The translations under genes and the position numbers were made by a program. A model generated the notes under the pieces. It saw nothing but the letters and a program-made list of their open reading frames with translations, was not told where the DNA came from and did no database searches. From the NCBI RefSeq assembly GCF_014174215.1, contig NZ_JABEQL010000004.1, forward strand, positions 124,001 to 188,000: a DNA stretch of 64,000 nt. Direction: 5' to 3'. Below, in pieces: positions 34,334 through 42,831 of the stretch. Numbering within the stretch: the first letter of the stretch is position 1; every line of letters starts with the position of its first letter. Source of the stretch: Gluconacetobacter tumulicola (GTDB taxonomy: Bacteria; Pseudomonadota; Alphaproteobacteria; Acetobacterales; Acetobacteraceae).

Positions 34334-37207
34334 ATGGCGGGCGTAGATATCCTGTCGACCGCGTTCAGCGGAGCCAACACGGCCTATCTGGCCGACCTGT
34401 ATGCTCGCTGGGCGTCGGACCCCGGCAGCGTCGATCCTTCTTTCGCATCGCTGTTCTCGGCGATGGACGAGGAAGGCGCTGCGATTTTGCATGACGCGGA
34501 AGGTGCCTCGTGGGCGCCGCGCCCGTCCAGAATCGATGGCGGCGACGTTGTGGCGGCCCCGGCGAAGGCCGCGCCCGTGTCGACGGCCAGCCTGAATGCG
34601 GCGGCCGACGACAGCCTGCGTGCGACGCAGCTGATCCGCGCCTATCGCGTGCGCGGCCACCTGGAAGCACGGCTGGACCCGCTGGGCCTGCAGGTGCCCA
34701 AACCCCATGCCGATCTGGACCCCGCGACCTACGGGTTCGGCCCGCAGGATTTCGACCGTCCGATCTATCTGGGCAAGATCGTCGCCAGCCTGATCGGCCC
34801 GCAGACGCAGTCGGCGACGGTCAACCAGGTGCTGGACGCGCTGCGCGCCGTCTATTGCGGGCCGATCGGCTCGGAATACATGCATGTCCAGGACCCCGAG
34901 CAGCGCAACTGGCTGCAGCAGCGGCTGGAAGGCGACAACTGGCGCGCCGGGGCCTCGGCCGAGCAGAAGAAGGTCATCCTGGAGCACCTGACGGAGGCCG
35001 AGGGCTTCGAGGCGTTCTGCCAGAAGCGCTATGTCGGCACCAAGCGTTTCGGACTGGAGGGCGAGGACGTCACCATTCCGGCGCTGCATGCGCTGATCGA
35101 CCAGGTGGCCAAGGACGGCGTGCGCACGGTTGCGATCGGCATGCCGCATCGCGGCCGCCTGAACACGCTGGTCAACGTGGTGCGCAAGCCCTACACGGCC
35201 ATCTTCAGCGAATTCGCCGGCGCCTCGTTCAAGCCGGACGACGTGCAGGGCTCGGGCGACGTCAAATACCATCTCGGCACCTCGACCGACGTGGATATCG
35301 ACGGCAATTCCGTCCACATCTCGCTGCAGCCCAACCCGTCTCATCTGGAAGCCGTCGATCCGGTGGTGATCGGCAAGGTGCGCGCAGCCCAGGATGATGA
35401 CGACCCGCATGTGCGCAGCCGCCACATGGCGGTGCTGATGCATGGCGATGCCGCCTTCGCCGGCCAGGGCCTGGTCTACGAGACCATGGCGATGTCGCAA
35501 CTGATCGGCTATCGCACCGGCGGCACGGTCCATATCGTGGTGAACAACCAGATCGGCTTCACCACCGTGTCGGCGCATGCGTTCTCCGGCCTCTATTGCA
35601 CCGACGTCGCCAAGGCGGTGCAGGCGCCGATCCTGCACGTCAATGGCGACGAGCCCGAGGCCGTGATCTATTGCGCGCGTCTGGCGGCCGATTTCCGCCA
35701 GAAATTCGCCACCGACATCGTGCTGGACATCGTCGGCTATCGCCGCCACGGCCATAACGAATCCGACGAGCCGTCCTTCACCCAGCCGACGATGTACAAG
35801 GCCATCGCCGCCCGTCCGACGATCCGCACGCTGTATGCCGACCGTCTGGTGCGCGAAGGCGTGGTGACCGAGGCCGAGGCCACCGGGCAGTGGGATGCGT
35901 TCCAGAACCGTCTGGAAGAGGCCTATCAGGCCGCGCAGACCTACAAGCCCAACAAGGCCGACTGGCTGGAAGGGGCCTGGACCGGCCTGAAGCCGCCGCC
36001 GGTCGGCACGGTGGACCCCGAACCCGCCACCGGTATCTCGGTCGAGACGCTGCGCAAGATCGGTGCCGCGATCAGCACCGCGCCGGCCGATTTCAACGTC
36101 AACACGAAGATCGTGCGCCAGCTCAAGGCCAAGGCGACGATGTTCCAGACCGGCGAAGGCATCGACTGGGCGACGGGCGAGGCCCTGGGCTTCGGTTCGC
36201 TGCTGCTGGAGAAGCATCGCGTCCGCCTGTCGGGCGAGGACTGCCAGCGCGGCACGTTCAGCCAGCGCCATGCGGTGCTGACCGACCAGGTCAACCAGAA
36301 CACCTATGCGCCGCTGAACAATATCGACCCGGCGCAGGGCGTGTTCGAGGTCTTTAACTCGCTGCTGTCCGAATTCGGCGTGCTGGGCTTCGAATATGGC
36401 TACTCGCTGGCCGATCCGAACGCGCTGGTGCTGTGGGAAGGCCAGTTCGGCGATTTCGCCAACGGTGCGCAGGTCATCATCGACCAGTTCATCGCCTCGG
36501 GCGAGACCAAGTGGCTGCGCATGGCGGGCCTGGTGCTGCTGCTGCCGCATGGGTACGAAGGCCAGGGTCCGGAACATTCCTCGGCCCGTCTGGAGCGTTA
36601 CCTCCAGCTCTGCGCCGAGAACAACATGCGGGTGTGCAACATCACCACGCCGGCGAACTATTTCCACGCCCTGCGCCGCCAGCTCAAGCTGGGCTATCGC
36701 AAGCCGCTGGTCATCATGACGCCGAAATCGCTGCTGCGTCATCGTCTCGCGGTGTCCAACCTCGAGGAGTTCGCATCGGGCACCACCTTCCGTCCGGTGA
36801 TCGGCGAGATCGATCCGATCGCGTCGGGCGACAAGGTGGAGCGGGTCGTGATCTGCTCGGGCAAGGTCTATTACGACCTGCTGGCCGAGCGGCGGGAGCG
36901 TGCGCTGGACAAGGTCGCGATCCTGCGGCTGGAACAGTTCTATCCCTTCCCGGAAAAGCTGCTGGCCGAACAGCTGGCGCTGTATCCCAAGGCCCAGGTG
37001 ATCTGGTGCCAGGAAGAACCCGAGAACATGGGGGGATGGACCTTCGTCGATCGCCTGATCGAGGGCGTGATGACCAAGGCAGGCCGCAAGGGCGGGCGTC
37101 CGACCTATGTCGGCCGCGTCGCGGCCGCCAGCCCGGCCACGGGTCTGGCCCGAATCCATGCCAGCGAACAGGCGGCCCTGGTCGCCGGCGCGTTGGGCGT
37201 GGCCTGA
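34334..37207 (+). CDS. sucA: 2-oxoglutarate dehydrogenase E1 component
   Basis: The thiamine-diphosphate E1 subunit decarboxylates 2-oxoglutarate. The 957-residue protein has an N-terminal MAGVDILSTAFSGANTAYL lead, then LIRAYRVRGHLEARLDPLG and the conserved GMPHRGRLNTLVNV. The cofactor-domain blocks MHGDAAFAGQGLVYE and IGYRRHGHNESDEPSFTQP follow, and the pyrimidine-binding domain ends in EEPENMGGW. GAGGAG is about ten bases upstream. It is followed by sucB and lpdA in one operon, with hairpins in both gaps. Together with Sdh it shows a working oxidative TCA segment. Confidence 0.98.
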   Translation: MAGVDILSTAFSGANTAYLADLYARWASDPGSVDPSFASLFSAMDEEGAAILHDAEGASWAPRPSRIDGGDVVAAPAKAAPVSTASLNAAADDSLRATQLIRAYRVRGHLEARLDPLGLQVPKPHADLDPATYGFGPQDFDRPIYLGKIVASLIGPQTQSATVNQVLDALRAVYCGPIGSEYMHVQDPEQRNWLQQRLEGDNWRAGASAEQKKVILEHLTEAEGFEAFCQKRYVGTKRFGLEGEDVTIPALHALIDQVAKDGVRTVAIGMPHRGRLNTLVNVVRKPYTAIFSEFAGASFKPDDVQGSGDVKYHLGTSTDVDIDGNSVHISLQPNPSHLEAVDPVVIGKVRAAQDDDDPHVRSRHMAVLMHGDAAFAGQGLVYETMAMSQLIGYRTGGTVHIVVNNQIGFTTVSAHAFSGLYCTDVAKAVQAPILHVNGDEPEAVIYCARLAADFRQKFATDIVLDIVGYRRHGHNESDEPSFTQPTMYKAIAARPTIRTLYADRLVREGVVTEAEATGQWDAFQNRLEEAYQAAQTYKPNKADWLEGAWTGLKPPPVGTVDPEPATGISVETLRKIGAAISTAPADFNVNTKIVRQLKAKATMFQTGEGIDWATGEALGFGSLLLEKHRVRLSGEDCQRGTFSQRHAVLTDQVNQNTYAPLNNIDPAQGVFEVFNSLLSEFGVLGFEYGYSLADPNALVLWEGQFGDFANGAQVIIDQFIASGETKWLRMAGLVLLLPHGYEGQGPEHSSARLERYLQLCAENNMRVCNITTPANYFHALRRQLKLGYRKPLVIMTPKSLLRHRLAVSNLEEFASGTTFRPVIGEIDPIASGDKVERVVICSGKVYYDLLAERRERALDKVAILRLEQFYPFPEKLLAEQLALYPKAQVIWCQEEPENMGGWTFVDRLIEGVMTKAGRKGGRPTYVGRVAAASPATGLARIHASEQAALVAGALGVA

Positions 37208-37212
37208 GGTTG

Positions 37213-37236
37213 CGTCCCGGCCGGCGGGCCGGGACG
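37213..37236 (+). other. Hairpin between sucA and sucB
   Basis: A perfect 10-bp inverted repeat, CGTCCCGGCC (37213-37222) with GGCCGGGACG (37227-37236), starts five bases after the sucA stop and has no T-run. It is probably an mRNA-stabilising or processing structure inside the operon. Confidence 0.6.
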
Positions 37237-37384
37237 TCGAAGGTCGGCCGGTGCGGTATTCCCGCGCCGGCTTCAGTCTGGTTATGTTGAGAATGCACAA
37301 GCCGGCAGACGACGGGTGGGGGCGCGGACGATCGTGCCCCGGTCCAGCACGCGGATCTGACCGGCAGAGGGAATGGAAAGAAAG

Positions 37385-38644
37385 ATGTCTGCCGAGATCA
37401 AGGTTCCGACGCTGGGCGAGAGCGTGACGACCGCCACCATTGCCAAGTGGCTGAAGAATCCGGGTGACAGCGTCGCCGCCGACGAGCCGGTGGTGGAGCT
37501 GGAGACCGACAAGGTCAGCGTCGAGGTCGCGGCGCCGGAAGCCGGCGTGCTGGGTCCGCAGCTCGTCGCCGAAGGCGCCGAGGTCGAGGTCGGGACCATT
37601 CTGGCGTCGGTCGACGCCGGCAGCGGCGCCCCCAAGGGGGCGGCGCCCGCCAAGGCCCCCGAGGCCCCGAAGGCCCCCGCCGGCGTTCAGGCCCAGCCGG
37701 TCGCGGCCGGCCCGGTCGCGCGTCCCGCCACCCCGCCGTCCGATGTCGCGGCCCAGGGTGCGGCCCATGCCCCGATGCCGTCGGCGCAGAAGATCATGGC
37801 CGAGAAGGGCATCTCGACCGCCGAGATCGGCACCGGCACGGGCAAGGACGGAAGGGTGACCAAGGGTGACGTGCTGTCGTTCCTGGCGCAGCCGCCGGTG
37901 GCCAAGGCGGCCGCCGCCCCCGCCACGCCGCGCACCGACGACCCGCGCGAGGAACGGGTGAAGATGACCCGCCTGCGCCGGACCATCGCCCGCCGCCTGA
38001 AGGACGCCCAGAACACCGCCGCCCTGCTGACCACCTTCAACGAGGTGGACATGACGGCGGCGAAGGAACTGCGCGCCGAATATCGTGACATCTTCGAGAA
38101 GAAGCATGGCGGCACCAAGCTGGGCTTCATGTCGATCTTCGCGAAGGCGGTGATGGCGGCGCTGAAGGAATTCCCGGCGGTCAATGCCGAAATCGACGGC
38201 GACGACATCATCTATCGCGAGTTCGTCAATCTCGGCATCGCGGTCGGCGGCCCGAACGGGCTGGTCGTGCCGGTGATCCGCGATGCGGAGAAGCTCGGCT
38301 TCGCCGGGATCGAGAGCGCGATCGCCGGTTTCGGCAAGCGCGCGCGTGACGGGTCGCTGAAGCTGGACGAACTGTCGGGCGGCACGTTCTCGATCACCAA
38401 TGGCGGTATCTACGGCTCGCTGATGTCGACGCCGATCATCAACGCGCCGCAGTCGGCCATCCTGGGCATGCATGCCATCCAGGATCGTCCGATCGCCCTG
38501 AACGGCCAGGTCGTGATCCGGCCGATGATGTATATCGCCCTGACCTACGATCACCGCATCGTTGACGGCAAGGAAGCCGTCAGCTTCCTGGTGCGCGTGA
38601 AGCAGAACGTGGAAGACCCGCGCCGTCTGCTGCTCGAGGTCTGA
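37385..38644 (+). CDS. sucB: Dihydrolipoyl succinyltransferase (2-oxoglutarate dehydrogenase E2)
   Basis: A 419-residue E2 core. The N-terminal lipoyl domain (residues 1-78) has the lipoylated Lys in [11 protein letters not shown]. An Ala/Pro linker leads to a peripheral subunit-binding domain ([32 protein letters not shown]). The catalytic domain carries His and Asp in the active-site [12 protein letters not shown] near the C-terminus. I place the start at ATG 37385 as in homologues. ATG 37373 is four codons earlier with a closer AGAGGGA. The lipoyl domain is almost identical to the one fused to the downstream Lpd. Confidence 0.97.
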   Translation: MSAEIKVPTLGESVTTATIAKWLKNPGDSVAADEPVVELETDKVSVEVAAPEAGVLGPQLVAEGAEVEVGTILASVDAGSGAPKGAAPAKAPEAPKAPAGVQAQPVAAGPVARPATPPSDVAAQGAAHAPMPSAQKIMAEKGISTAEIGTGTGKDGRVTKGDVLSFLAQPPVAKAAAAPATPRTDDPREERVKMTRLRRTIARRLKDAQNTAALLTTFNEVDMTAAKELRAEYRDIFEKKHGGTKLGFMSIFAKAVMAALKEFPAVNAEIDGDDIIYREFVNLGIAVGGPNGLVVPVIRDAEKLGFAGIESAIAGFGKRARDGSLKLDELSGGTFSITNGGIYGSLMSTPIINAPQSAILGMHAIQDRPIALNGQVVIRPMMYIALTYDHRIVDGKEAVSFLVRVKQNVEDPRRLLLEV

Positions 38645-38652
38645 TGCGCCGG

Positions 38653-38681
38653 GGCGGACCGGGTCTTCGGCCCGGTCCGCC
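38653..38681 (+). other. Hairpin between sucB and lpdA
   Basis: A perfect 11-bp inverted repeat, GGCGGACCGGG (38653-38663) with CCCGGTCCGCC (38671-38681), has a TCTTCGG loop and no T-run. It lies just after the sucB stop and parallels the hairpin in the sucA-sucB gap. Confidence 0.6.
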
Positions 38682-38716
38682 GATTCATTCCGACGCAGCG
38701 AACGCAGGACAAGAAT

Positions 38717-40456
38717 ATGACCATTGAAATCAAGGTGCCGACTCTCGGCGAGAGCGTGACGACGGCCACGATCGGCAAATGGCTGAAGCAGCCGGGCGAC
38801 AGCGTCGCCGCCGACGAGCCGGTGGTGGAACTGGAGACCGACAAGGTCAGCGTCGAGGTCGCCGCCCCGGCGGCCGGCCGTCTGGGCGCGCATGCCGTGG
38901 CCGAGGGCGACGAAGTCGCGGTCGGCGCCGTGCTGACGACCGTCGAGGAAGGCGCCGCCGGTGCCGCTCCGGCCGCCAAGCCCGCGCCAGCACCGGCCGC
39001 GGCGAAGCCTGCCGAAGCCAAGGCCGCGCCTGCTCCGGCCCCGGCTCCGGCGGCGGTGCCCCCGGCCGAGACCGATTACGACGTCATCGTCATCGGCGCC
39101 GGCCCCGGCGGCTATGTCTGCGCCATCCGCGCGGCCCAGCTCGGCTTCAAGGTCGCCTGCGTCGAGAAGCGCGCGACCCTGGGCGGCACCTGCCTGAATG
39201 TCGGCTGCATTCCCTCCAAGGCGCTGCTGCAATCGTCCGAAAACTTCCATGCCGCCGGCCATGATTATGCGGGCCATGGCATCCTGATCGACAGCGTCAA
39301 GCTGGATCTGAAGCGGATGATGGCGCGCAAGGCCGAAGTGGTCGATGCCAACGTCAAGGGCGTCGAGTTCCTGTTCAAGAAGAACAAGGTCACCTGGCTG
39401 AAGGGCTTCGGCAAGCTGGAAGGCACCGGCCGCATCACGGTCGACGGCAAGCCGGTAACGGCGAAGCACATCGTGATTGCCAGCGGCAGCGACAGCGCCG
39501 GCCTGCCGGGCGTCGAAGTCGACGAGAAGGTCATCGTCACCTCGACCGGCGCGCTGGAACTGTCGGCCGTGCCGAAGAAGCTGGTCGTCATCGGCGGCGG
39601 CGTGATCGGGCTGGAACTGGGCAGCGTGTGGCACCGTCTGGGCGCCGAGGTCACGGTGGTCGAATATCTCGACCGTCTGGTGCCGGGCACGGATGGCGAA
39701 ATCGCCAAGCAGTTCCAGCGTATCCTGACCAGGCAGGGTCTGCAGTTCAAGCTGGGCCACAAGGTCACCAAGGCCGAGAAGACCGGCAAGGGCGTGACGC
39801 TGACCGTCGAGCCGGCCGCCGGTGGCACCGCCGAGACGCTGGAAGCCGACATCGTCCTGCTGTCGATCGGTCGCACCGCCGCCAGCAAGGGCATGGGCCT
39901 GGAAGAGGCCGGCGTGGCGCTGGACAAGCGCGGCCGCGTCGTGACCGATGCCCATTATGCGACCAGCGTGCCGGGCGTCTACGCGATCGGCGACGTCATC
40001 GCCGGCCCGATGCTGGCGCACAAGGCCGAGGACGAAGGCGTCGCCATCGCCGAGATCCTGGCCGGCCAGGCGGGGCATGTGAATTACGATGCCATCCCCG
40101 GCGTCGTCTACACCTGGCCCGAGGTCGCGACCGTCGGCCGCACCGAGGAAGAGCTGAAGGATTCCGGCGTTACCTACAAGACCGGCAAGTTCCCCTTCAC
40201 CGCCAACGGCCGCGCCCGCGCCATGGGCATGACCGACGGCTTCGTGAAGGTGCTGGCGGATGCCACGACCGACAAGGTGCTGGGCGTGCACATCATCGGC
40301 CCCGGCGCCGGCGAAATGATCGCCGAAGCCACGCTGGCGATGGAATTCGGCGCCTCGTCGGAAGATATCGCCCGCACCTGCCACGCGCATCCGACGCTGA
40401 GCGAAGCGGTCAAGGAAGCGGCGCTGGATGTGGAAAAGCGGGCGATCCATATCTGA
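38717..40456 (+). CDS. lpdA: Dihydrolipoamide dehydrogenase with N-terminal lipoyl domain
   Basis: E3 reoxidises lipoyl groups with NAD+. The 579-residue protein is about 110 residues longer than a plain Lpd. Residues 1-80 are a complete lipoyl domain (lipoyl Lys in [11 protein letters not shown]), followed by an Ala/Pro linker (~80-115). The flavoprotein follows with FAD loop [15 protein letters not shown], the redox disulfide [15 protein letters not shown], an NAD loop [13 protein letters not shown] and the C-terminal His-x4-Glu in [13 protein letters not shown]. Lipoyl-bearing Lpd forms are known from some bacteria. The near-identity of this domain to that of SucB is notable. An intrinsic terminator follows. 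Confidence 0.97.
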   Translation: MTIEIKVPTLGESVTTATIGKWLKQPGDSVAADEPVVELETDKVSVEVAAPAAGRLGAHAVAEGDEVAVGAVLTTVEEGAAGAAPAAKPAPAPAAAKPAEAKAAPAPAPAPAAVPPAETDYDVIVIGAGPGGYVCAIRAAQLGFKVACVEKRATLGGTCLNVGCIPSKALLQSSENFHAAGHDYAGHGILIDSVKLDLKRMMARKAEVVDANVKGVEFLFKKNKVTWLKGFGKLEGTGRITVDGKPVTAKHIVIASGSDSAGLPGVEVDEKVIVTSTGALELSAVPKKLVVIGGGVIGLELGSVWHRLGAEVTVVEYLDRLVPGTDGEIAKQFQRILTRQGLQFKLGHKVTKAEKTGKGVTLTVEPAAGGTAETLEADIVLLSIGRTAASKGMGLEEAGVALDKRGRVVTDAHYATSVPGVYAIGDVIAGPMLAHKAEDEGVAIAEILAGQAGHVNYDAIPGVVYTWPEVATVGRTEEELKDSGVTYKTGKFPFTANGRARAMGMTDGFVKVLADATTDKVLGVHIIGPGAGEMIAEATLAMEFGASSEDIARTCHAHPTLSEAVKEAALDVEKRAIHI

Positions 40457-40483
40457 TCGCACGCTCCGGTCCGATGTTCATTG

Positions 40484-40515
40484 CGCCCGGTCATTTCGGT
40501 GGCCGGGCGTTTTTT
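40484..40515 (+). terminator. Terminator of the suc-lpd operon
   Basis: CGCCCGGTCA (40484-40493) pairs with TGGCCGGGCG (40500-40509, one G:T pair), with a six-base loop and six T residues following (40510-40515). It lies 27 bases after the lpdA stop. Confidence 0.88.
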
Positions 40516-40551
40516 ATCCGGGGTATCGTCGGGATGTGGCCCCCGACTCCG

Positions 40552-40878
40552 CTACGCCTTGCGCAGAAATTCGGCCTTCAGCATGTAGCCGCCGGCTTCC
40601 ACCGCGTGGTCGCCACCGCGAAGACGGATGTTCTTGATCTTGGTGCCGACTTTCAGCGTCGTCGAAGACCCCTTCACCTTCAGGTCCTTGATCACGACGA
40701 CCGTGTCGCCATCGGCGAGCGTCGCGCCGTTGGCATCGCGCACCACCTCGTCGGCCGATGCCGCTTCGGCAAGATCGGCGGGCCATTCATAGCCGCAGGT
40801 GTCGCAGACATAATGCGTCCCTTCGATATGGACATCGTCCAGGGTGCATTGCGGGCAGGCGGGGAGGGTGGTGCTCAT
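40552..40878 (-). CDS. phnA: PhnA/YjdM zinc-ribbon protein
   Basis: A 108-residue protein with an N-terminal zinc ribbon (CPQC ... YVCDTCGYEW) and the PhnA C-terminal beta domain (LADGDTVVVIKDLKVKGSSTTLKVGTKI-type strand pattern). Despite the name, this widespread protein is not known to act in phosphonate use, and no phn genes are near. It is convergent with lpdA. The start ATG at 40876-40878 has no competing start. Confidence 0.9.
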   Translation of the reverse strand: MSTTLPACPQCTLDDVHIEGTHYVCDTCGYEWPADLAEAASADEVVRDANGATLADGDTVVVIKDLKVKGSSTTLKVGTKIKNIRLRGGDHAVEAGGYMLKAEFLRKA

Positions 40879-40934
40879 AAACGGGAATTAACGCCACGGA
40901 GAGCGCTCGACAATCCCGTCCCCTCCGCTGCCGA

Positions 40935-41918
40935 TCAGGCCAGCACGATCCTGTCGCCGGTTTCCGACAGCCGGCAGCGCAGCAGCTTCTGGACCGAGCG
41001 GGCGAATTCCACAGGCCGCAGCAGGTCGAAACTGCCGGTCACGCGGCTGCGGGCAATGCGGTCGCTCTCGATCATGATCCGGGTGCGCGAATAGCGGTTG
41101 AACTGCGCCGCGGCGTCCGCCAGCCGCGTGTCGTTCAGCACCGCCTGCGCATCGCGCCACGCCCGGTCGGACAGGATATCGGCCGGCGAAAGCGGGCGCA
41201 GGGCGGTGTTCATGGCCAGGCTGGGGGCCGGGGGCAGATGGTAGAAGGCGGGCCCCTTCAGCAGCATGTTCGTGCTGCCGACTGAAACCGCGATGGTGCC
41301 GGCATAGGCGATCAGCGCCGCCCGGCCGTCATCGATGGCCAGATCGAAATCGGCATGGGTCGCCTGCATCAGCAGCGGCCCGGCCGATAGATGAATGGGC
41401 CTATCGGTGGCCTGTACCCCGATCCGGCCGGACAGAAAACGGATGGCATGGCCGACACGCCCCGTATCGGGCACATAGGCAGCGGACAGGGCGTCGAGCG
41501 TGAGCGTGGCGCCACGCCAGCGATAGCGGCGCGGCGCCTCATGGTCGCGGCGCAGCAGAAAGACCTGGTCCGGCGGAACGGACTGCCCCGTCAGGCCGAC
41601 GGCGCACGCCGCCGCAGCCCCGACAAGCACGCGTCGCCGACCATGGATCCGGGCGGCTTTCCGGTCGGGATCCGTCATCAAGGCGGGGGCTGCGGCAACG
41701 GGTGCCGTGTAGTTCAATGTTCTATAGATCGCCTGCGCGCGGACATAGGCGCCGAGATTGCGGCTGTCCGCCTGCAACCACCGGTCGAAGCGGGCCTGCT
41801 CGTCGGGCATCAGCGTCCTCCGGTCCCGCATCGCGACCCACTGACTGGCCTGATCGGTCCGGGAATGTCGCCCCCCGCCGAAACGTGGAAAGAGGACCGG
41901 CCGGCCGATATCGGTCAT
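40935..41918 (-). CDS. FecR-type anti-sigma/signal-transducing membrane protein
   Basis: A 327-residue FecR/PupR-family protein. The N-terminal cytoplasmic sigma-binding region includes SQWVAMRDRRTLMPDEQARFDRWLQADSRN. A hydrophobic span lies near residues 95-110 (VLVGAAAACAVGLTG), then a FecR beta domain (LTLDALSAAYVPDTG). A C-terminal STN-like segment ends in RCRLSETGDRIVLA. It relays the liganded state of the TonB receptor to the ECF sigma factor. Its start overlaps the sigma gene by four bases (ATGA), so the pair is co-translated. Confidence 0.9.
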   Translation of the reverse strand: MTDIGRPVLFPRFGGGRHSRTDQASQWVAMRDRRTLMPDEQARFDRWLQADSRNLGAYVRAQAIYRTLNYTAPVAAAPALMTDPDRKAARIHGRRRVLVGAAAACAVGLTGQSVPPDQVFLLRRDHEAPRRYRWRGATLTLDALSAAYVPDTGRVGHAIRFLSGRIGVQATDRPIHLSAGPLLMQATHADFDLAIDDGRAALIAYAGTIAVSVGSTNMLLKGPAFYHLPPAPSLAMNTALRPLSPADILSDRAWRDAQAVLNDTRLADAAAQFNRYSRTRIMIESDRIARSRVTGSFDLLRPVEFARSVQKLLRCRLSETGDRIVLA

Positions 41919-42547
41919 GACCGCTTCTCCGCCCGGATCTGGCGGCCGGACTGCGGCCGGTCTTCCAGATCGCTGTCGGCAGGCATGTGCGTGGGCTGCG
42001 CGGTCTCATCGTGCGTGGCCAGCCATGACAGGCCGTTGGAGACCTGCCGTTCGACCGACCGTTCCGAGATGCGCAGCTTCTGGGAGATCTGTGCGTAGCT
42101 CAGGCCGTAGACTTTGCGCATGACGAAGACATCGCGACACAGGGCAGGCAGTTTCAGCATCCGCGCTTTCAGATGGTCGATTTCCTGTCGCCCGGCGGCA
42201 ATCCGTTCAGGAGACGGGGCGGAATCGGCGATTTCATCATCCCAGTCAAGGTTGCGGTCCAGATAGTGAATATTCGCCTTGCGGGCCGCCTCGATCACCA
42301 GGTTGCGGGCACAGCGAAAGAACAGGGCGCGGCCGTTGCGAATGTCGCCCGGCTGGGCTGCGCATAGCCGGGCGTAACATTCCTGCACGATATCCTCTGC
42401 GCTGACATCCACCAAAGGGAAACGCCGCAGCCACTTCCGAACGGCATGTTCGTGGGGCAGAATCTCGTCCACGATCCAGGACAGGCGCCTGTCGTCCGGG
42501 ACGGTGGTCGCGGGTTTCGCCGGACGGGCTTCACTGTCTCCATTCAC
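41915..42547 (-). CDS. ECF-family RNA polymerase sigma factor (FecI-like)
   Basis: A 210-residue extracytoplasmic-function sigma factor. The sigma-2 region contains DVSAEDIVQECYARL and RALFFRCARNLVIEAARK. The sigma-4 region contains LPALCRDVFVMRKVYGLSYAQISQKLRISERSVERQV with its helix-turn-helix. A charged tail follows. Gene order (sigma, FecR, divergent receptor) is the FecI/FecR/FecA surface-signalling pattern. The receptor gene at 42832 is the probable main target. No other iron-transport gene is adjacent. Confidence 0.92.
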   Translation of the reverse strand: MNGDSEARPAKPATTVPDDRRLSWIVDEILPHEHAVRKWLRRFPLVDVSAEDIVQECYARLCAAQPGDIRNGRALFFRCARNLVIEAARKANIHYLDRNLDWDDEIADSAPSPERIAAGRQEIDHLKARMLKLPALCRDVFVMRKVYGLSYAQISQKLRISERSVERQVSNGLSWLATHDETAQPTHMPADSDLEDRPQSGRQIRAEKRS

Positions 42548-42831
42548 GTCGGTACGGACTTTCCCCTGCTGGCGGCGCGACGGTTCCTGACAGCATCATC
42601 GGGCATCGTAAAGAGAGGGCGCGGGGCGCGCATGTCGGGCGGCGACCATGCCCGGTATGGTGGAAAGGCGCTGTTTGGCGGCTTTCCGCGTCCCATGGAT
42701 CGACTGTAACAATATTGAAACAATTCTGACGCAAACTCTTAACCCCTTTCCGCTCCCGCAAGGGGAGGGGGAGCAGGTCCGGCGCACGTCTTCTCTCATG
42801 CACGCCCTTCTGCATTAGAGGTTTCTGGACA
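42548..42831 (+). promoter_or_regulatory. Divergent region between the ECF sigma and receptor genes
   Basis: The 284-base gap includes a 10-bp imperfect inverted repeat, GGAAAGGCGC and GCGGCTTTCC (42662-42671 and 42678-42687). An AT-rich stretch with TTGAAA (42715-42720) and TCTTAA (42737-42742) is spaced 16 bases apart, a possible sigma-70 promoter for the receptor. I cannot tell which, if any, is used by the ECF sigma factor. Confidence 0.35.

Noticed and set aside
34304-40462. An uninterrupted minus-strand frame of about 2,050 codons opposite sucA-sucB-lpdA
   Set aside because: It mirrors three well-conserved genes codon for codon. Its product has no recognisable domain and is rich in His/Arg/Gln. 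Such antisense frames are a by-product of GC-rich third positions.
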